Assembly: GCF_008329585.1 (NCBI RefSeq)
Contig: NZ_NPKP01000003.1
Coordinates: forward strand, 434,001 to 498,000
Reading direction: 5' to 3'
DNA from: Mycolicibacterium sp. P9-22
GTDB lineage: Bacteria > Actinomycetota > Actinomycetes > Mycobacteriales > Mycobacteriaceae
Length of the DNA stretch: 64,000 bases
The position numbers and the translations under genes were made by a program. The notes beneath the pieces are model-generated. The model did no database searches, was not told where the DNA came from, and saw only the letters and a list, made by a program, of their open reading frames with translations. Of the stretch, positions 9,948-18,580 are shown in pieces; position 1 is the stretch's first letter, and each line of letters starts with the position of its first letter.

Positions 9948-9984
9948 ATCGAACAGTGGCACTGATGCCGATGTTCGATAAGAT
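9948..9984 (+). promoter_or_regulatory. Operator/promoter region of the GlxA-type regulator
   Basis: ATCGAAC (9948-9954) and GTTCGAT (9973-9979) form a 7-bp inverted repeat that encloses a second palindrome, CAGTGGCACTG (9954-9964). A TAAGAT -10-like hexamer (9979-9984) places the expected transcription start at the ATG at 9991, so the message is probably leaderless and autoregulated. Confidence 0.5.
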
Positions 9985-9990
9985 AGTGAC

Positions 9991-10953
9991 ATGCATACCG
10001 TGGCGATTCTGGCCTATGACGGAATGACGGGCTTCGAGTCGGGACTGGCCGCGGAGATCTTCGGGATGGCCGAACTGGCCGGCCGGTTCTCCGCCGGTCT
10101 CACGCCCACCGGCTATGCGGTGAAATTGTGTTCCGAACAGCCCGAGGTCCGGATGCTCGGCGGGGCGGTGGTGCGCACGTCCTACGGCCTGCAGGACCTG
10201 GCCGGCTCGGACACCGTGCTGATACCCAGCGTCCGCGATGTCGACCGGCGCCCTTCGGCGGAACTCATCGACGCGATCCGGGCCGCCGATGACCGCGGCG
10301 CCCGCATGGTGTCGATCTGCTCCGGCGCCTTCGCGCTGGCCGCCGCCGGGGTGCTCGACGGCCGCAGGGCCACCACCCACTGGATCTACGCCGACCTGCT
10401 GGCCCAGCAGTATCCCGGCATCGACGTCGACCCCGCTCCGCTCTACGTCGACAACGGGCGGGTGCTCACCAGCGCGGGCTGCGCGGCCGGTCTGGATCTG
10501 TGTCTGCACATCGTGCGGTCGGATCACGGGATGCGCGTCGCCAATGACGTCGCGCGACGACTGGTGGTCGCACCGCACCGCGCCGGCGGGCAGGCGCAGT
10601 ACATCGACACACCCGTTCCCGAGCCCACCGCCGATGGCCGGATCGCCGCCGGAATGGCTTGGGCGATGGAACATCTCGACCGACCGATCACCCTCGACGA
10701 GCTGGCCGCCCAGTCCGCGATGTCGCGGCGCAGCTACCTGCGCCAGTTCGCCAAGGTCACCGGCACCACGCCGATCAAATGGCTCATCGAACAGCGCATC
10801 CAGGCCGGCCTCGCGCTGCTGGAGTCCTCCGATCTGCCGATCGAGCAGATCTCGGCGCGGGTCGGATTCGAGTCCCCGGTGACCTTTCGCCATCACTTCG
10901 TCAAGCAGCTGCACACCACGCCCAGCGACTACCGCAGTTGCTTCACCGGGTAG
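9991..10953 (+). CDS. GlxA-type transcriptional regulator (DJ-1/PfpI domain plus AraC HTH)
   Basis: 320 aa. Residues about 1-190 form a DJ-1/PfpI-like class I amidotransferase fold with the nucleophile-elbow cysteine in SICSGAFALAAAG. Residues about 215-318 are an AraC double HTH (ITLDELAAQSAMSRRSYLRQ and PIEQISARVGFESPVTFRHHF). Such regulators sense small metabolites and often control neighbouring catabolic genes. The adjacent AMP-dependent synthetase starts 6 bp downstream and is probably co-transcribed, so it may be the target pathway (inference). The palindromes immediately upstream suggest autoregulation. Confidence 0.92.
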   Translation: MHTVAILAYDGMTGFESGLAAEIFGMAELAGRFSAGLTPTGYAVKLCSEQPEVRMLGGAVVRTSYGLQDLAGSDTVLIPSVRDVDRRPSAELIDAIRAADDRGARMVSICSGAFALAAAGVLDGRRATTHWIYADLLAQQYPGIDVDPAPLYVDNGRVLTSAGCAAGLDLCLHIVRSDHGMRVANDVARRLVVAPHRAGGQAQYIDTPVPEPTADGRIAAGMAWAMEHLDRPITLDELAAQSAMSRRSYLRQFAKVTGTTPIKWLIEQRIQAGLALLESSDLPIEQISARVGFESPVTFRHHFVKQLHTTPSDYRSCFTG

Positions 10954-10959
10954 TGCCGG

Positions 10960-12432
10960 GTGCACAATGACCCGGTGACCGAAAGCTTTACCGAAAGGTT
11001 TGCGGCAGGCTTGGCGAGCTACGGTGACCGGCCCTGTATCGAGTTCGAGGGGCGCTGGTACTCCGGTGCCGAGGTCGCCTCCTACGGCGCCGCGGTCACC
11101 GCGCGGCTCGATGCCGCCGGTCTCGCCCCGGACGCCTCCGTGGCACTCGTCGTGCGCAACCGCTATCCGCATGCCGCCGCCACCATCGGGGCACTGGCGG
11201 CCGGACGCCCGGTGGCGATGATCTACTCCTTCCAGTCGCCCGAGGCGATCGCCGCCGATATCGAACGCCTCGATGCCGCCGCCGTGCTCGCCGATCCGCA
11301 GGACTGGACCGACGAGGTCATCACCGCGACGCAGCGCAGCGGGGCGGCCGGTGTCGCGCTGGGCGCCGAGGGGACGGCCCTCGCCGGGGCCGGCACCACC
11401 CGGCAGCGTCCGCGGGTGGACGGTGCCCTGGCCATCCTCACCAGCGGAACCACCGGCCCGCCAAAGCGATTCGTGGTCCGCGCGGAGGTGCTGGAGCACA
11501 CCGTGTTCAGCGTCACCGGGGGACAGGCCGCGCCCGATGAACCGCCGGAACTGGTCTACTGGCCGCTCGGCGGGATCGGCGGTGTCTGCCAGCTGGTCAC
11601 CGGCGTGTACGTCGGCAAGCGCATGGTGCTGATGGAGCGCTTCAGCGTGCCGGCCTGGGTGGACGTGGTGAAAACGCACCGCCTGCAACGCGTCGGTGTG
11701 CAACCCGCGGTGGTGCGCATGCTGCTGGAGGCCGATCTGCCCGCCGCCGACCTGTCCTCGCTGCAGTACGTGATGAGCGCGTCGGGCCCGCTCGACGTGC
11801 CGACCCGCGACGCCTTCGAGCAGCGCTACGGCATCCCCGTGCTCACCGCCTACGGCGCAACGGAATTCGCCGGATCGGTGTGCACCTGGACACCGGATCT
11901 CTACCGCGAGTTCGGGGCACGCAAACGCGCCAGTTCCGGGCGTGCGCTGCCCGGGGTGCAGGTCCGCATCATCGACGGCGACACCGGTGCCGCGGTGCCG
12001 ACCGGCGAGCGGGGCATCCTGACGGCGAAGGTGCCGCTGCTGGGCCCGGACTGGGTGCGTACCACCGATATCGCGTCGATCGATGAGGACGGATTCGTCA
12101 CCCTGCACGGCCGGGCGGACGGGGCGATCAACCGGGGCGGCTTCAAGATCATCCCGGAAACCATTCGGGGCGTTCTCATCTCACACCCCGAGGTGCGCGA
12201 CGCCGGGGTGGTCGGGGTGCCCGACGCCCGGCTGGGCCAGGTGCCGTTCGCGGCCGTCGAGACCGTCGAGGGCGCCACCGTCAGCGAAGCCGACCTGCTG
12301 GCCGCCGTGCGCGCGGCGCTACCGGCCCATCATGTCCCGGTCTCGGTCGTCTTCGTCGACGAACTGCCCCGCACCCCGTCGCTCAAGGTGAGCGTGCCCG
12401 GGGTGAGCGGCTTGTACCGGCCCGCGACGTAG
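10960..12432 (+). CDS. AMP-dependent acyl-CoA synthetase / ligase (ANL superfamily)
   Basis: 490-aa adenylate-forming enzyme activating a carboxylic acid to its acyl-CoA. Core motifs are ILTSGTTGPPKR (A3), AYGATEFAG (A5), the TTDIASIDEDGF aspartate (A7), NRGGFKIIPETI (A8) and a C-terminal PRTPSLK catalytic lysine (A10). The first GTG at 10960 is used; a GTG at 10975 is equally plausible. The substrate is unknown; length and motifs fit small or medium acid CoA ligases better than long-chain FadDs. It lies 6 bp after the GlxA-type regulator. Confidence 0.88.
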   Translation: MHNDPVTESFTERFAAGLASYGDRPCIEFEGRWYSGAEVASYGAAVTARLDAAGLAPDASVALVVRNRYPHAAATIGALAAGRPVAMIYSFQSPEAIAADIERLDAAAVLADPQDWTDEVITATQRSGAAGVALGAEGTALAGAGTTRQRPRVDGALAILTSGTTGPPKRFVVRAEVLEHTVFSVTGGQAAPDEPPELVYWPLGGIGGVCQLVTGVYVGKRMVLMERFSVPAWVDVVKTHRLQRVGVQPAVVRMLLEADLPAADLSSLQYVMSASGPLDVPTRDAFEQRYGIPVLTAYGATEFAGSVCTWTPDLYREFGARKRASSGRALPGVQVRIIDGDTGAAVPTGERGILTAKVPLLGPDWVRTTDIASIDEDGFVTLHGRADGAINRGGFKIIPETIRGVLISHPEVRDAGVVGVPDARLGQVPFAAVETVEGATVSEADLLAAVRAALPAHHVPVSVVFVDELPRTPSLKVSVPGVSGLYRPAT

Positions 12433-12447
12433 CGCAGGCTGTCGGTC

Positions 12448-13419
12448 ATGTCCCGCATCACCTCCCTCGCCGGGGCGAGAACCCACTTCGTCGGTGAGCA
12501 GCGCGTCAGATTGCTGCGCATCTACCTGGGCGCGACGACATTTCTCTACACCTACGGCGTGGTGTTCACCATCTTCCCGGTGCGCACCGATCTGGCGTAC
12601 GGCAACCCGGTGGGCGGCATCATCGCCATCGTTCTGGGTGTGCTGGGCCTGGCACAGTTGGCCGTCGCGCCGCGCCGCGCCATCTTCGCCACCGCGGTGG
12701 CCGTCATCGCCACACCGATCGTGATGGCGTTTCACGTCTCCATGACCGCGGAGTACGTCTGCCTGATCGCACCCATGTTCCTGGCCATGTACATCCGGGC
12801 CTTCCATCCGCCCCGGCAGGCGTGGGCGCTGATCGGCATCCTGATCCTGGCCTGCGTGGCGGCGGTCGCCGTCGCGCCGGCACCGCACGTCGGCGTCATC
12901 ACCTTCTTGATCATCGCGGTGGCGATCGCCGGTGCGGCCGAGTCCTTCGGGTTGCTGATGCGGGCGATGTTCACCGCGGCCTGCACCGATCCGCTCACCG
13001 GCCTGTTGAACCGGGCCGGGTGGGAGATCGCGACCACCGATCTGCTCGCCGCGGTCCGCGGGCCTGCGACGATCACCATCGTCGCGCTCGACATCGATGA
13101 TCTGAAGGGGCTCAACGACACCCAGGGCCACCCGGCGGGGGACCGGCTGATCATCGAGTACGCCCGGCAGTGGGCACGCGCCGCCCCGGGGCGCGCCGTG
13201 CTGGCCCGGCTCGGCGGTGACGAGTTCGCCGCCTGTATCGCCGGGGACGGCGTCGAGAGGTTCCTGGACGACGTGCGCTCGAGGACACCGCGGGTCAGCA
13301 TCGGTACCGCCACCCGCACGTCGGGGCCCGTCGACATCGCTGATCTGTACGCCCAGGCCGACACCGAGCTGTACCGGGGACGGAGCGCTGCGCGCCGCGA
13401 TGGCTCAGAGGTCGGTTAG
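12448..13419 (+). CDS. Membrane diguanylate cyclase (GGDEF domain)
   Basis: 323 aa. About six hydrophobic segments in residues 25-170 are followed by a GGDEF domain (residues 175-320) with intact TDPLTGLLNRAG, LDIDDLKGLND and RLGGDEFA. The signature is unaltered, so synthesis of c-di-GMP from GTP is expected; no RxxD inhibitory site is visible and no EAL domain is attached. The membrane part is unassigned and may sense a signal. It starts 15 bp after the synthetase gene and overlaps the convergent monooxygenase by 4 bp. Confidence 0.9.
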   Translation: MSRITSLAGARTHFVGEQRVRLLRIYLGATTFLYTYGVVFTIFPVRTDLAYGNPVGGIIAIVLGVLGLAQLAVAPRRAIFATAVAVIATPIVMAFHVSMTAEYVCLIAPMFLAMYIRAFHPPRQAWALIGILILACVAAVAVAPAPHVGVITFLIIAVAIAGAAESFGLLMRAMFTAACTDPLTGLLNRAGWEIATTDLLAAVRGPATITIVALDIDDLKGLNDTQGHPAGDRLIIEYARQWARAAPGRAVLARLGGDEFAACIAGDGVERFLDDVRSRTPRVSIGTATRTSGPVDIADLYAQADTELYRGRSAARRDGSEVG

Positions 13420-14609
13420 TAGCGCGGCACCTCGATCGAGTCGTAGAGCCGGATGCCCTTGCTGTTCAGCCCGGCCAGCACGGCGGTCACCGGCTCCGGC
13501 AACACCGAGATCAGCCGGCCCGCACCGATGAGTGCCCGGACCCCGAGCGGCGAGGACGGCAGGATGTTCTTGGCCATGGACTTGGCCAGTGTCCGGGCGC
13601 CGAGCACCGGCTCGCGCATCACCCGCTCATAGGCGGGGTAGGCCACCGCCGGATCGCCGCCGGCCCGGTGCAGTTCACCGGCAAGCACATAGGCACCGAT
13701 CACCGCGAGGCTGGTGCTGCCGCCGACCGCGGGACCCGGGCAGTAGCCGGCATCGCCGACGAGGGTCACCCGGCCCCGCGACCAGCTGGTCAGCTGCAGC
13801 TGGGTGACGGCATCGAAGTAGAACGCCGGGGTGCGTCCGAGCTCGTCGAGCCAGCGGTCCACCTCGGTGCTCATCCCGGCGAACCGGTCGCGCAGCTGGT
13901 GCTGCTGGCTCGCGGTATCGCGGTGGTCATAGTGGAATGCGCGCACCGGCCGGAAGATGAAGACCGCCCGTGCGTCGTCGAGATGATCGGCGGTATAGAT
14001 CATCGCGGTGCGGTCCACATCGATGAAACCGGTCATGTCGCCTTCGCGGGCAAGCGATTTCGGCACCGAGAGCACCGAGAGGTAGGCGCCGAGGAACTCG
14101 GTGTGCCCGGAGTCGGCTCCGAAGACCAACTGCCGGACCCCGGAGTGCAACCCGTCCGCACCGATCACCAGATCGAACCGCCGCGACGACCCGCTCGCTA
14201 ACGTCACGTCGCCGTCCTCGCCGATGCCGGTGATGTGATCGCCGAACAGATACTCGACGGCGTCGCGGCCGGCGTCGTAGAAGATCTCGCTCAGATCGTC
14301 GCGCATGATCTCGACGTGACGGTCCGACAGCGCGGATGACAGCTTGTGGTAGTCGATATGGGCCGGACGCCGGGCGCCCCGGCGGTGGAAGTAGATGTGC
14401 TCGGTGCCGGTGGCGTGGGCCATCACCGCGTCGAGCACGCCCATCTGTTCGGCGATGTCCATGGCCGGCCCGAACAGGTCGATCGCGTGCCCGCCGGTCT
14501 TGCGCAGGTGTGGCGCCCGTTCGACCACGGTGACCTCGGCACCGCGATGAGTCAGCCAGTAGGCCAGCACCGGTCCGGCGATGCTCGCGCCCGAGATGAG
14601 AACCCGCAT
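13416..14609 (-). CDS. FAD-dependent monooxygenase (PHBH-type)
   Basis: 397-aa class A flavoprotein hydroxylase. It shows the dinucleotide-binding ISGASIAGPVLAYWLTHRG, the DG-type motif DLVIGADGLHSGVRQ and the second FAD motif RVTLVGDAGYCPGPAVGG. The family oxygenates aromatic or polyketide substrates using NAD(P)H; the substrate here is unknown. It is divergent from a TetR gene, and two copies of an operator-like repeat sit in the 76-bp intergenic space, so TetR-type repression and inducer-responsive expression are likely. It overlaps the GGDEF gene by 4 bp at its 3' end. Confidence 0.9.
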   Translation of the reverse strand: MRVLISGASIAGPVLAYWLTHRGAEVTVVERAPHLRKTGGHAIDLFGPAMDIAEQMGVLDAVMAHATGTEHIYFHRRGARRPAHIDYHKLSSALSDRHVEIMRDDLSEIFYDAGRDAVEYLFGDHITGIGEDGDVTLASGSSRRFDLVIGADGLHSGVRQLVFGADSGHTEFLGAYLSVLSVPKSLAREGDMTGFIDVDRTAMIYTADHLDDARAVFIFRPVRAFHYDHRDTASQQHQLRDRFAGMSTEVDRWLDELGRTPAFYFDAVTQLQLTSWSRGRVTLVGDAGYCPGPAVGGSTSLAVIGAYVLAGELHRAGGDPAVAYPAYERVMREPVLGARTLAKSMAKNILPSSPLGVRALIGAGRLISVLPEPVTAVLAGLNSKGIRLYDSIEVPRY

Positions 14610-14618
14610 GTCACGCTC

Positions 14619-14673
14619 CTTACTTAACGGTCGGTAAGTGAATGTACGCCAGCTTACTTAACGATCGGTCAGT
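14619..14673. promoter_or_regulatory. Tandem TetR-type operators between monooxygenase and tetR
   Basis: Two near-identical 21-bp elements (14619-14639 and 14653-14673) share CTTACTTAACG[G/A]TCGGT[A/C]AGT, spaced 34 bp start to start. Each is an imperfect palindrome centred on CG-N2-CG with TTA/TAA-type flanks. They fill the divergent promoter, and a TAGGGT -10-like hexamer immediately precedes the tetR GTG. Confidence 0.75.
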
Positions 14674-14685
14674 TAGGGTGGGTAC

Positions 14686-15225
14686 GTGAGCGCACCGCGA
14701 TCGGACACCCGCAGTCGGATCCAGGAGGTGGCGCGCGAACTCTTCGCCGAGAAGGGCGTGCAGCGCACCAGCCTGCAGGACATCGCGGCCAGGCTGGGTA
14801 TCACCAAACCGGCGCTGTATCACCACTTCTCATCGCGGGAAGACCTGGTGCGCAGTATCGTCCAGCCGCTGATCGACGGCGGGGAGGAGTTTGTCCTGGA
14901 ATGTGAGCAGGCCGCGGACCTGACACCCGCCGAGCTTCTCGAGCGGTATTTCGACTACTTCTACACGCATCGCGCCGCGCTCGTGACCGTGGTGTCGGAG
15001 CTGAGCACCATCGCCGATCTCGGGCTGATCGACAGCATGCTGGCCTGGCGGGAACGCCTGGGCCGGGTGATCTTCGGTCCGGACCTGACCCTGGAGCAGG
15101 ATGTGCGCGCGGTGATCGCGCTGGGCGGGCTGCAGGACTGTTGCCTGCAGTTCCCCGATACGCCGGTCGAGGCACTGCGGGCAGCCGGTGTTGCCGGGGC
15201 GCTGGACACGCTGGGACTGAGCTAA
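14686..15225 (+). CDS. TetR/AcrR-family transcriptional regulator
   Basis: 179 aa. The N-terminal TetR HTH (residues about 8-55) includes IQEVARELFAEKGVQRTSLQ and ITKPALYHHFSSREDLV; the C-terminal ligand-binding domain is short. GTG 14686 is chosen because a -10-like TAGGGT ends 6 nt upstream, consistent with a leaderless transcript. It is divergent from the FAD monooxygenase and separated from it by two operator-like repeats, so it is the likely repressor of both genes. It overlaps the convergent PPOX gene by 4 bp. Confidence 0.92.
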   Translation: MSAPRSDTRSRIQEVARELFAEKGVQRTSLQDIAARLGITKPALYHHFSSREDLVRSIVQPLIDGGEEFVLECEQAADLTPAELLERYFDYFYTHRAALVTVVSELSTIADLGLIDSMLAWRERLGRVIFGPDLTLEQDVRAVIALGGLQDCCLQFPDTPVEALRAAGVAGALDTLGLS

Positions 15226-15647
15226 AAACCGCCCAGATCGGCGGACAGCCAGTGCTGCGGTTTCAGGTACACCGCCACGCTGGGGCCGTGTTCGCGCCGG
15301 GCCATCTCCAGGTACGGCTCGACCGCTTCGGCCGGCAGGTAGCGCTTGGTCATCTCGACGAGTTGCTCGTCGGTGCCGTCCTCGATCCGGTCGACCGCAC
15401 CGTCCACCGCGACATACCGCACGGTGGGCTCGAGGCGCTCGACCATCAGCGAGAGGTAGCCGGCGGCCTCGATCAGGCGGTGCTTGCGCGAGCCCGTCCC
15501 GGTGATGAACCAGGGCTGGCCGCCGGGGGTGTACTGGTACCAGATCGGCACGGTCAACGGACCGCGATCTTTCCCCGCACTCACCGACAGCGCGGCGACA
15601 TGCGGCTCAGCAAGAAACAGTTCGCGTTCTTCCCGAGAGAGCGCCAT
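15222..15647 (-). CDS. Pyridoxamine 5'-phosphate oxidase-like (PPOX, possibly F420-dependent) protein
   Basis: 141-aa split-barrel flavin/deazaflavin-binding protein. It has an N-terminal REERELFLAEPHVAALSVS, a beta-barrel with TVPIWYQYTPGG and GTGSRKHRLI, and no PdxH-specific C-terminus. Many actinobacterial members use coenzyme F420 to reduce diverse substrates; the cofactor here cannot be settled from sequence. It lies 3 bp downstream of the secreted PKIG-repeat gene in the same direction, implying one transcript. Confidence 0.85.
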   Translation of the reverse strand: MALSREERELFLAEPHVAALSVSAGKDRGPLTVPIWYQYTPGGQPWFITGTGSRKHRLIEAAGYLSLMVERLEPTVRYVAVDGAVDRIEDGTDEQLVEMTKRYLPAEAVEPYLEMARREHGPSVAVYLKPQHWLSADLGGF

Positions 15648-15650
15648 GGC

Positions 15651-16325
15651 TCAGAGGCAGGGGGTGAAGAACAGCAGCTTCGGACCGCAGATACCCGAGG
15701 CACCCAGCTTCGGCGGGCCGATGCGCGGCATGCCGATCTTGGGGAAGCCGATCTTCGGCGGCGCCGGGAGGCCGATCTTCGGCAGCTTGGGCAGCCCGAT
15801 CTGCGGGGAGGGCAGCGCCCGGGCGACCTGGGCGATATCGCCGGCCGCCGAGAAGGCCTGGACACCGCTGCGGGCGCCGAACGTCGGAAGGCTGATGCCG
15901 GCACCCTGCAGGTACGCCAAGGTGAGCGCGAGGTCGGCGGCCGCGGAGCTGGCGGCCACCGGGATGTCCACCGCGGTGTCGACGATGTTCATGGTCATAC
16001 CGACGGCCCTGGAGGCCTCGGGGATCGCGCCGATGTTGTTGGCCATCTGCCACGCACCGCCGAGCTGCTCGGGGGTCAGCTTGGCGACGGCCGGGGTCTC
16101 GGCCTTCTCCAGCGCGGCCGCCAGCAGGGTCTGGCATTCGCCGGTCGCGGAGTTGCGGACCTGCGAGCTCTTGCACTGGTCGACACAGCTGCCGTTGAAC
16201 GACACCTGTCCGCCGCTGCAGGTGGTCTCGGCGACGCCCGGTGCTGCGGTGGCGATCGAGATGGCAGCCAGCGGCATCAGCGTGGCCAGCGAAGCGGCCG
16301 CAAAGCGACGTTTGGTGGCGGTCAT
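15651..16325 (-). CDS. Secreted Cys-motif protein with C-terminal P-K-I-G repeats (unknown function)
   Basis: 224 aa with a Sec signal peptide ending near residue 32 (APGVAE). The mature N-terminus has a cysteine cluster (TCSGGQVSFNGSCVDQC, then CQ), a middle Ala-rich helical part, and a C-terminal run of short PKIG-type repeats (residues about 172-205: QIGLPKLPKIGLPAPPKIGF then PKIGMPRIGPPKLG), ending with two more cysteines. I do not recognise a characterised family. The repeat suggests a cell-wall- or protein-binding tail. It is the first gene of a two-gene unit with the PPOX protein. Confidence 0.75.
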   Translation of the reverse strand: MTATKRRFAAASLATLMPLAAISIATAAPGVAETTCSGGQVSFNGSCVDQCKSSQVRNSATGECQTLLAAALEKAETPAVAKLTPEQLGGAWQMANNIGAIPEASRAVGMTMNIVDTAVDIPVAASSAAADLALTLAYLQGAGISLPTFGARSGVQAFSAAGDIAQVARALPSPQIGLPKLPKIGLPAPPKIGFPKIGMPRIGPPKLGASGICGPKLLFFTPCL

Positions 16326-16413
16326 GACCAGTCCTCAGCGTTGATCCAGCGAATGAATTATCCAGAGTGTAGACGATTTAAGAATCCGGCGGGGAGGCCT
16401 AGAGTTCGAGGGT

Positions 16414-17403
16414 ATGCGCTTCGGACTCTTCATCCCGCAGGGTTGGCGACTCGACCTCGTCGACATTCCCACCGATAAGCACTGGTCAGTGATGCGTGAC
16501 CTGGCCACTTACGCCGATAACAGCACGTGGGACTCGGTGTGGGTCTACGACCACTTCCACACCGTTCCGGTGCCCACCGATGAGGCCACCCATGAGGCCT
16601 GGACCCTGATGTCGGCCTTCGCGGCAACCACCGAGCGGGTCAAACTCGGCCAGATGTGCACCGCCATGAGCTACCGGAATCCGGCGTACCTGGCAAAAGT
16701 CGCGGCGACCGTCGACGTCATCTCCGGCGGGCGCACCCAGATGGGTATCGGCGGCGGTTGGTACGAGCACGAATGGCGCGCGTACGGGTACGGCTTTCCC
16801 TCCGCGGGCGAGCGGCTGGGCCGCCTGGATGAGGGCGTGCAGATCATGCGGGACGCCTGGCGCGACGGCCGGGTCACCTTCGACGGCAAGTACTACCAGG
16901 TGGACGACGCCATCGTCGCTCCCAAGCCGCCGCAGGAGGGCGGGCTGCCGCTCTGGATCGCCGGCGGCGGCGAGAAGGTCACCCTGCGCATCGCGGCCAA
17001 GTACGCGCAGTACACCAACTTCAGCAGCGCGCCCGCGGAGTTCGAGCGCAAATCGCAGATCCTGGCCGGTCACTGTGGCGAGGTCGGCACCGACTACGAC
17101 GCGATCGTGCGGTCGGCCAACGTCAACTCCGTCATCGCGAGTTCCGAATCCGAGGTCAAGGACCGGCTGAAGGCGATCCGGGACCGGCAGGTCCCCAAGG
17201 CCGGCGAGGATGCCGTCGACGCCATGCTGGCGAACGTCGCCTCGCCGGACTCGGCCACCGGTACCCCCGAACAGGTCGTTGAACGCCTGACGCGGCTACG
17301 CGACCTCGGGTGTGAGTACGCCATTCTGTACTTCCCCGAGGCCGCGTACGACCGTTCCGGTATCGAGTTGTTCGAGCGTGAGGTCATCCCTGCACTGGGC
17401 TGA
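16414..17403 (+). CDS. LLM-class F420-dependent oxidoreductase (Rv1855c-like)
   Basis: 329-aa luciferase-like monooxygenase-fold protein. The N-terminal MRFGLFIPQGWRLDL, WVYDHFHTVP, KLGQMCTAMSYRNP and MGIGGGWYEHEWRAYGYGFP match the Rv1855c subfamily, which is expected to use coenzyme F420; the substrate is unknown. ATG 16414 follows a TAGAGT -10-like element closely. Its last 20 bp overlap the convergent SnoaL-like gene. Confidence 0.9.
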   Translation: MRFGLFIPQGWRLDLVDIPTDKHWSVMRDLATYADNSTWDSVWVYDHFHTVPVPTDEATHEAWTLMSAFAATTERVKLGQMCTAMSYRNPAYLAKVAATVDVISGGRTQMGIGGGWYEHEWRAYGYGFPSAGERLGRLDEGVQIMRDAWRDGRVTFDGKYYQVDDAIVAPKPPQEGGLPLWIAGGGEKVTLRIAAKYAQYTNFSSAPAEFERKSQILAGHCGEVGTDYDAIVRSANVNSVIASSESEVKDRLKAIRDRQVPKAGEDAVDAMLANVASPDSATGTPEQVVERLTRLRDLGCEYAILYFPEAAYDRSGIELFEREVIPALG

Positions 17404-17749
17404 CCTGGTAGTGCGCGATCTGCCAGCCGTCCGGGGTACGGGTGACCAGCACACTCAGGTTCAGGCCGATGGTGTTCCCGTCGGCGAAGGTGAAATCGGC
17501 CCGTGTGTAGCCGAGCACCACACCGTCGGCGGGATTGCGGCTCTGCAGGATCCGGTACCGCACCGTCAGCCCGAGCGGCTGTGACGCGTAATAGTCCCGC
17601 ACGCCCGCGCGGCCCACGCTGTAGGGCCGCAGCCCCTGGAAGATCGCGTCGGGGGTGAACACCTGGGCAACCCGGTCCGGGTCGTGGGCGTCGATACCCG
17701 CCTGCCACACGTCCAGCACTTCGCGGATCACGTCCTCGCTGGTGGTCAT
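17384..17749 (-). CDS. SnoaL-like / NTF2-fold protein
   Basis: 121-aa NTF2-like domain protein (SgcJ/DUF4440 type) with VLDVWQAGIDAHDPDRVAQV, FTPDAIFQG and a C-terminal VTRTPDGWQIAHYQVS. Members act as small isomerases, hydrolases or ligand-binding proteins; no catalytic assignment is possible. It lies 2 bp after the SDR stop, so it is the second gene of an SDR-SnoaL unit divergent from a LysR regulator. Confidence 0.85.
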   Translation of the reverse strand: MTTSEDVIREVLDVWQAGIDAHDPDRVAQVFTPDAIFQGLRPYSVGRAGVRDYYASQPLGLTVRYRILQSRNPADGVVLGYTRADFTFADGNTIGLNLSVLVTRTPDGWQIAHYQVSPVQG

Positions 17750-17751
17750 GA

Positions 17752-18459
17752 TCAGTGCCCCGCTGCCTGGCCGCCGTCGACGTGCAGGATCTCGCCGGTG
17801 ACGAAGCCGGCGTTCTCCAGGTAGAGCACCGCGTCCACCACATCGGATTGTTCGCCGATGCGCTTCTGCGGATTGAGCTGAGCCAGGCCGGCGTACTCCT
17901 CATCGGAGTGCATCGGGGTGCGGATGATGCCGAGCGCCACCGCATTGACCCGGATACCGCGGGTGGCGTACTCCACGGCCAGCGATTTGGTGGCCGCGTT
18001 CAGACCGCCCTTGGTCAGCGAGGCGAGCACCGAGGGCGCCGCCGTGGTGGCCTGGTCGACCAGGCTGGTCGACACGTTGACGATATGGCCGCCGTGGTCC
18101 TGCATCGCGGCGACCGCGGCGCGGGACACCTCGAAGAAGCCACGCAGGTTCACCCCGGTGATGGCGTCGTAGTCGGCGTCGGTGTACTCGGTGAACGGTT
18201 TGGCGATGAAGATGCCCGCGTTGTTGACGACGGTGTCGACGCGCCCGAACTGCTCCAGGGCGGTGTCGATGATCTTCTGGCCGACACCGGGCTCGCCGAT
18301 ATCGCCGGGTACGGCCAGCACCATCGGGTCATCGCTGACGCCGATGGTGCGTGAGTTGGCGACGACGACGTAGCCGAGCTTGCGGTAGCCCTGTACCAGC
18401 GCCGCGCCGATTCCCTGGGATGCGCCGGTGATGATCGCGACGCGGGTGGGGTTGTTCAT
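17752..18459 (-). CDS. SDR-family oxidoreductase with non-canonical active site
   Basis: 235-aa short-chain dehydrogenase/reductase. The cofactor site TGASQGIGAA, VVNNAGIF and the C-terminal LHVDGGQAAGH are typical. At the active site the usual YxxxK is replaced: the segment reads APSVLASLTKGGLNAATKS, with Ala four residues before the conserved Lys, so the catalytic Tyr is missing. I recall similar ALASLTKGG forms in a subgroup annotated simply as SDR. It may use another acid, or be non-catalytic. Start ATG 18457-18459; a LysR gene lies divergently. Confidence 0.87.
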   Translation of the reverse strand: MNNPTRVAIITGASQGIGAALVQGYRKLGYVVVANSRTIGVSDDPMVLAVPGDIGEPGVGQKIIDTALEQFGRVDTVVNNAGIFIAKPFTEYTDADYDAITGVNLRGFFEVSRAAVAAMQDHGGHIVNVSTSLVDQATTAAPSVLASLTKGGLNAATKSLAVEYATRGIRVNAVALGIIRTPMHSDEEYAGLAQLNPQKRIGEQSDVVDAVLYLENAGFVTGEILHVDGGQAAGH

Positions 18460-18580
18460 GAGCTGAGCCTTTCTCCGATGTGATCTGTTCGCCTCAACCG
18501 CATTCAAGGCGGCACCCATGCCTGGTCGATAGGACCGGAAAACTCGCTGGTGATAGCGCGCGCCTACTAGGCTGCACCGG

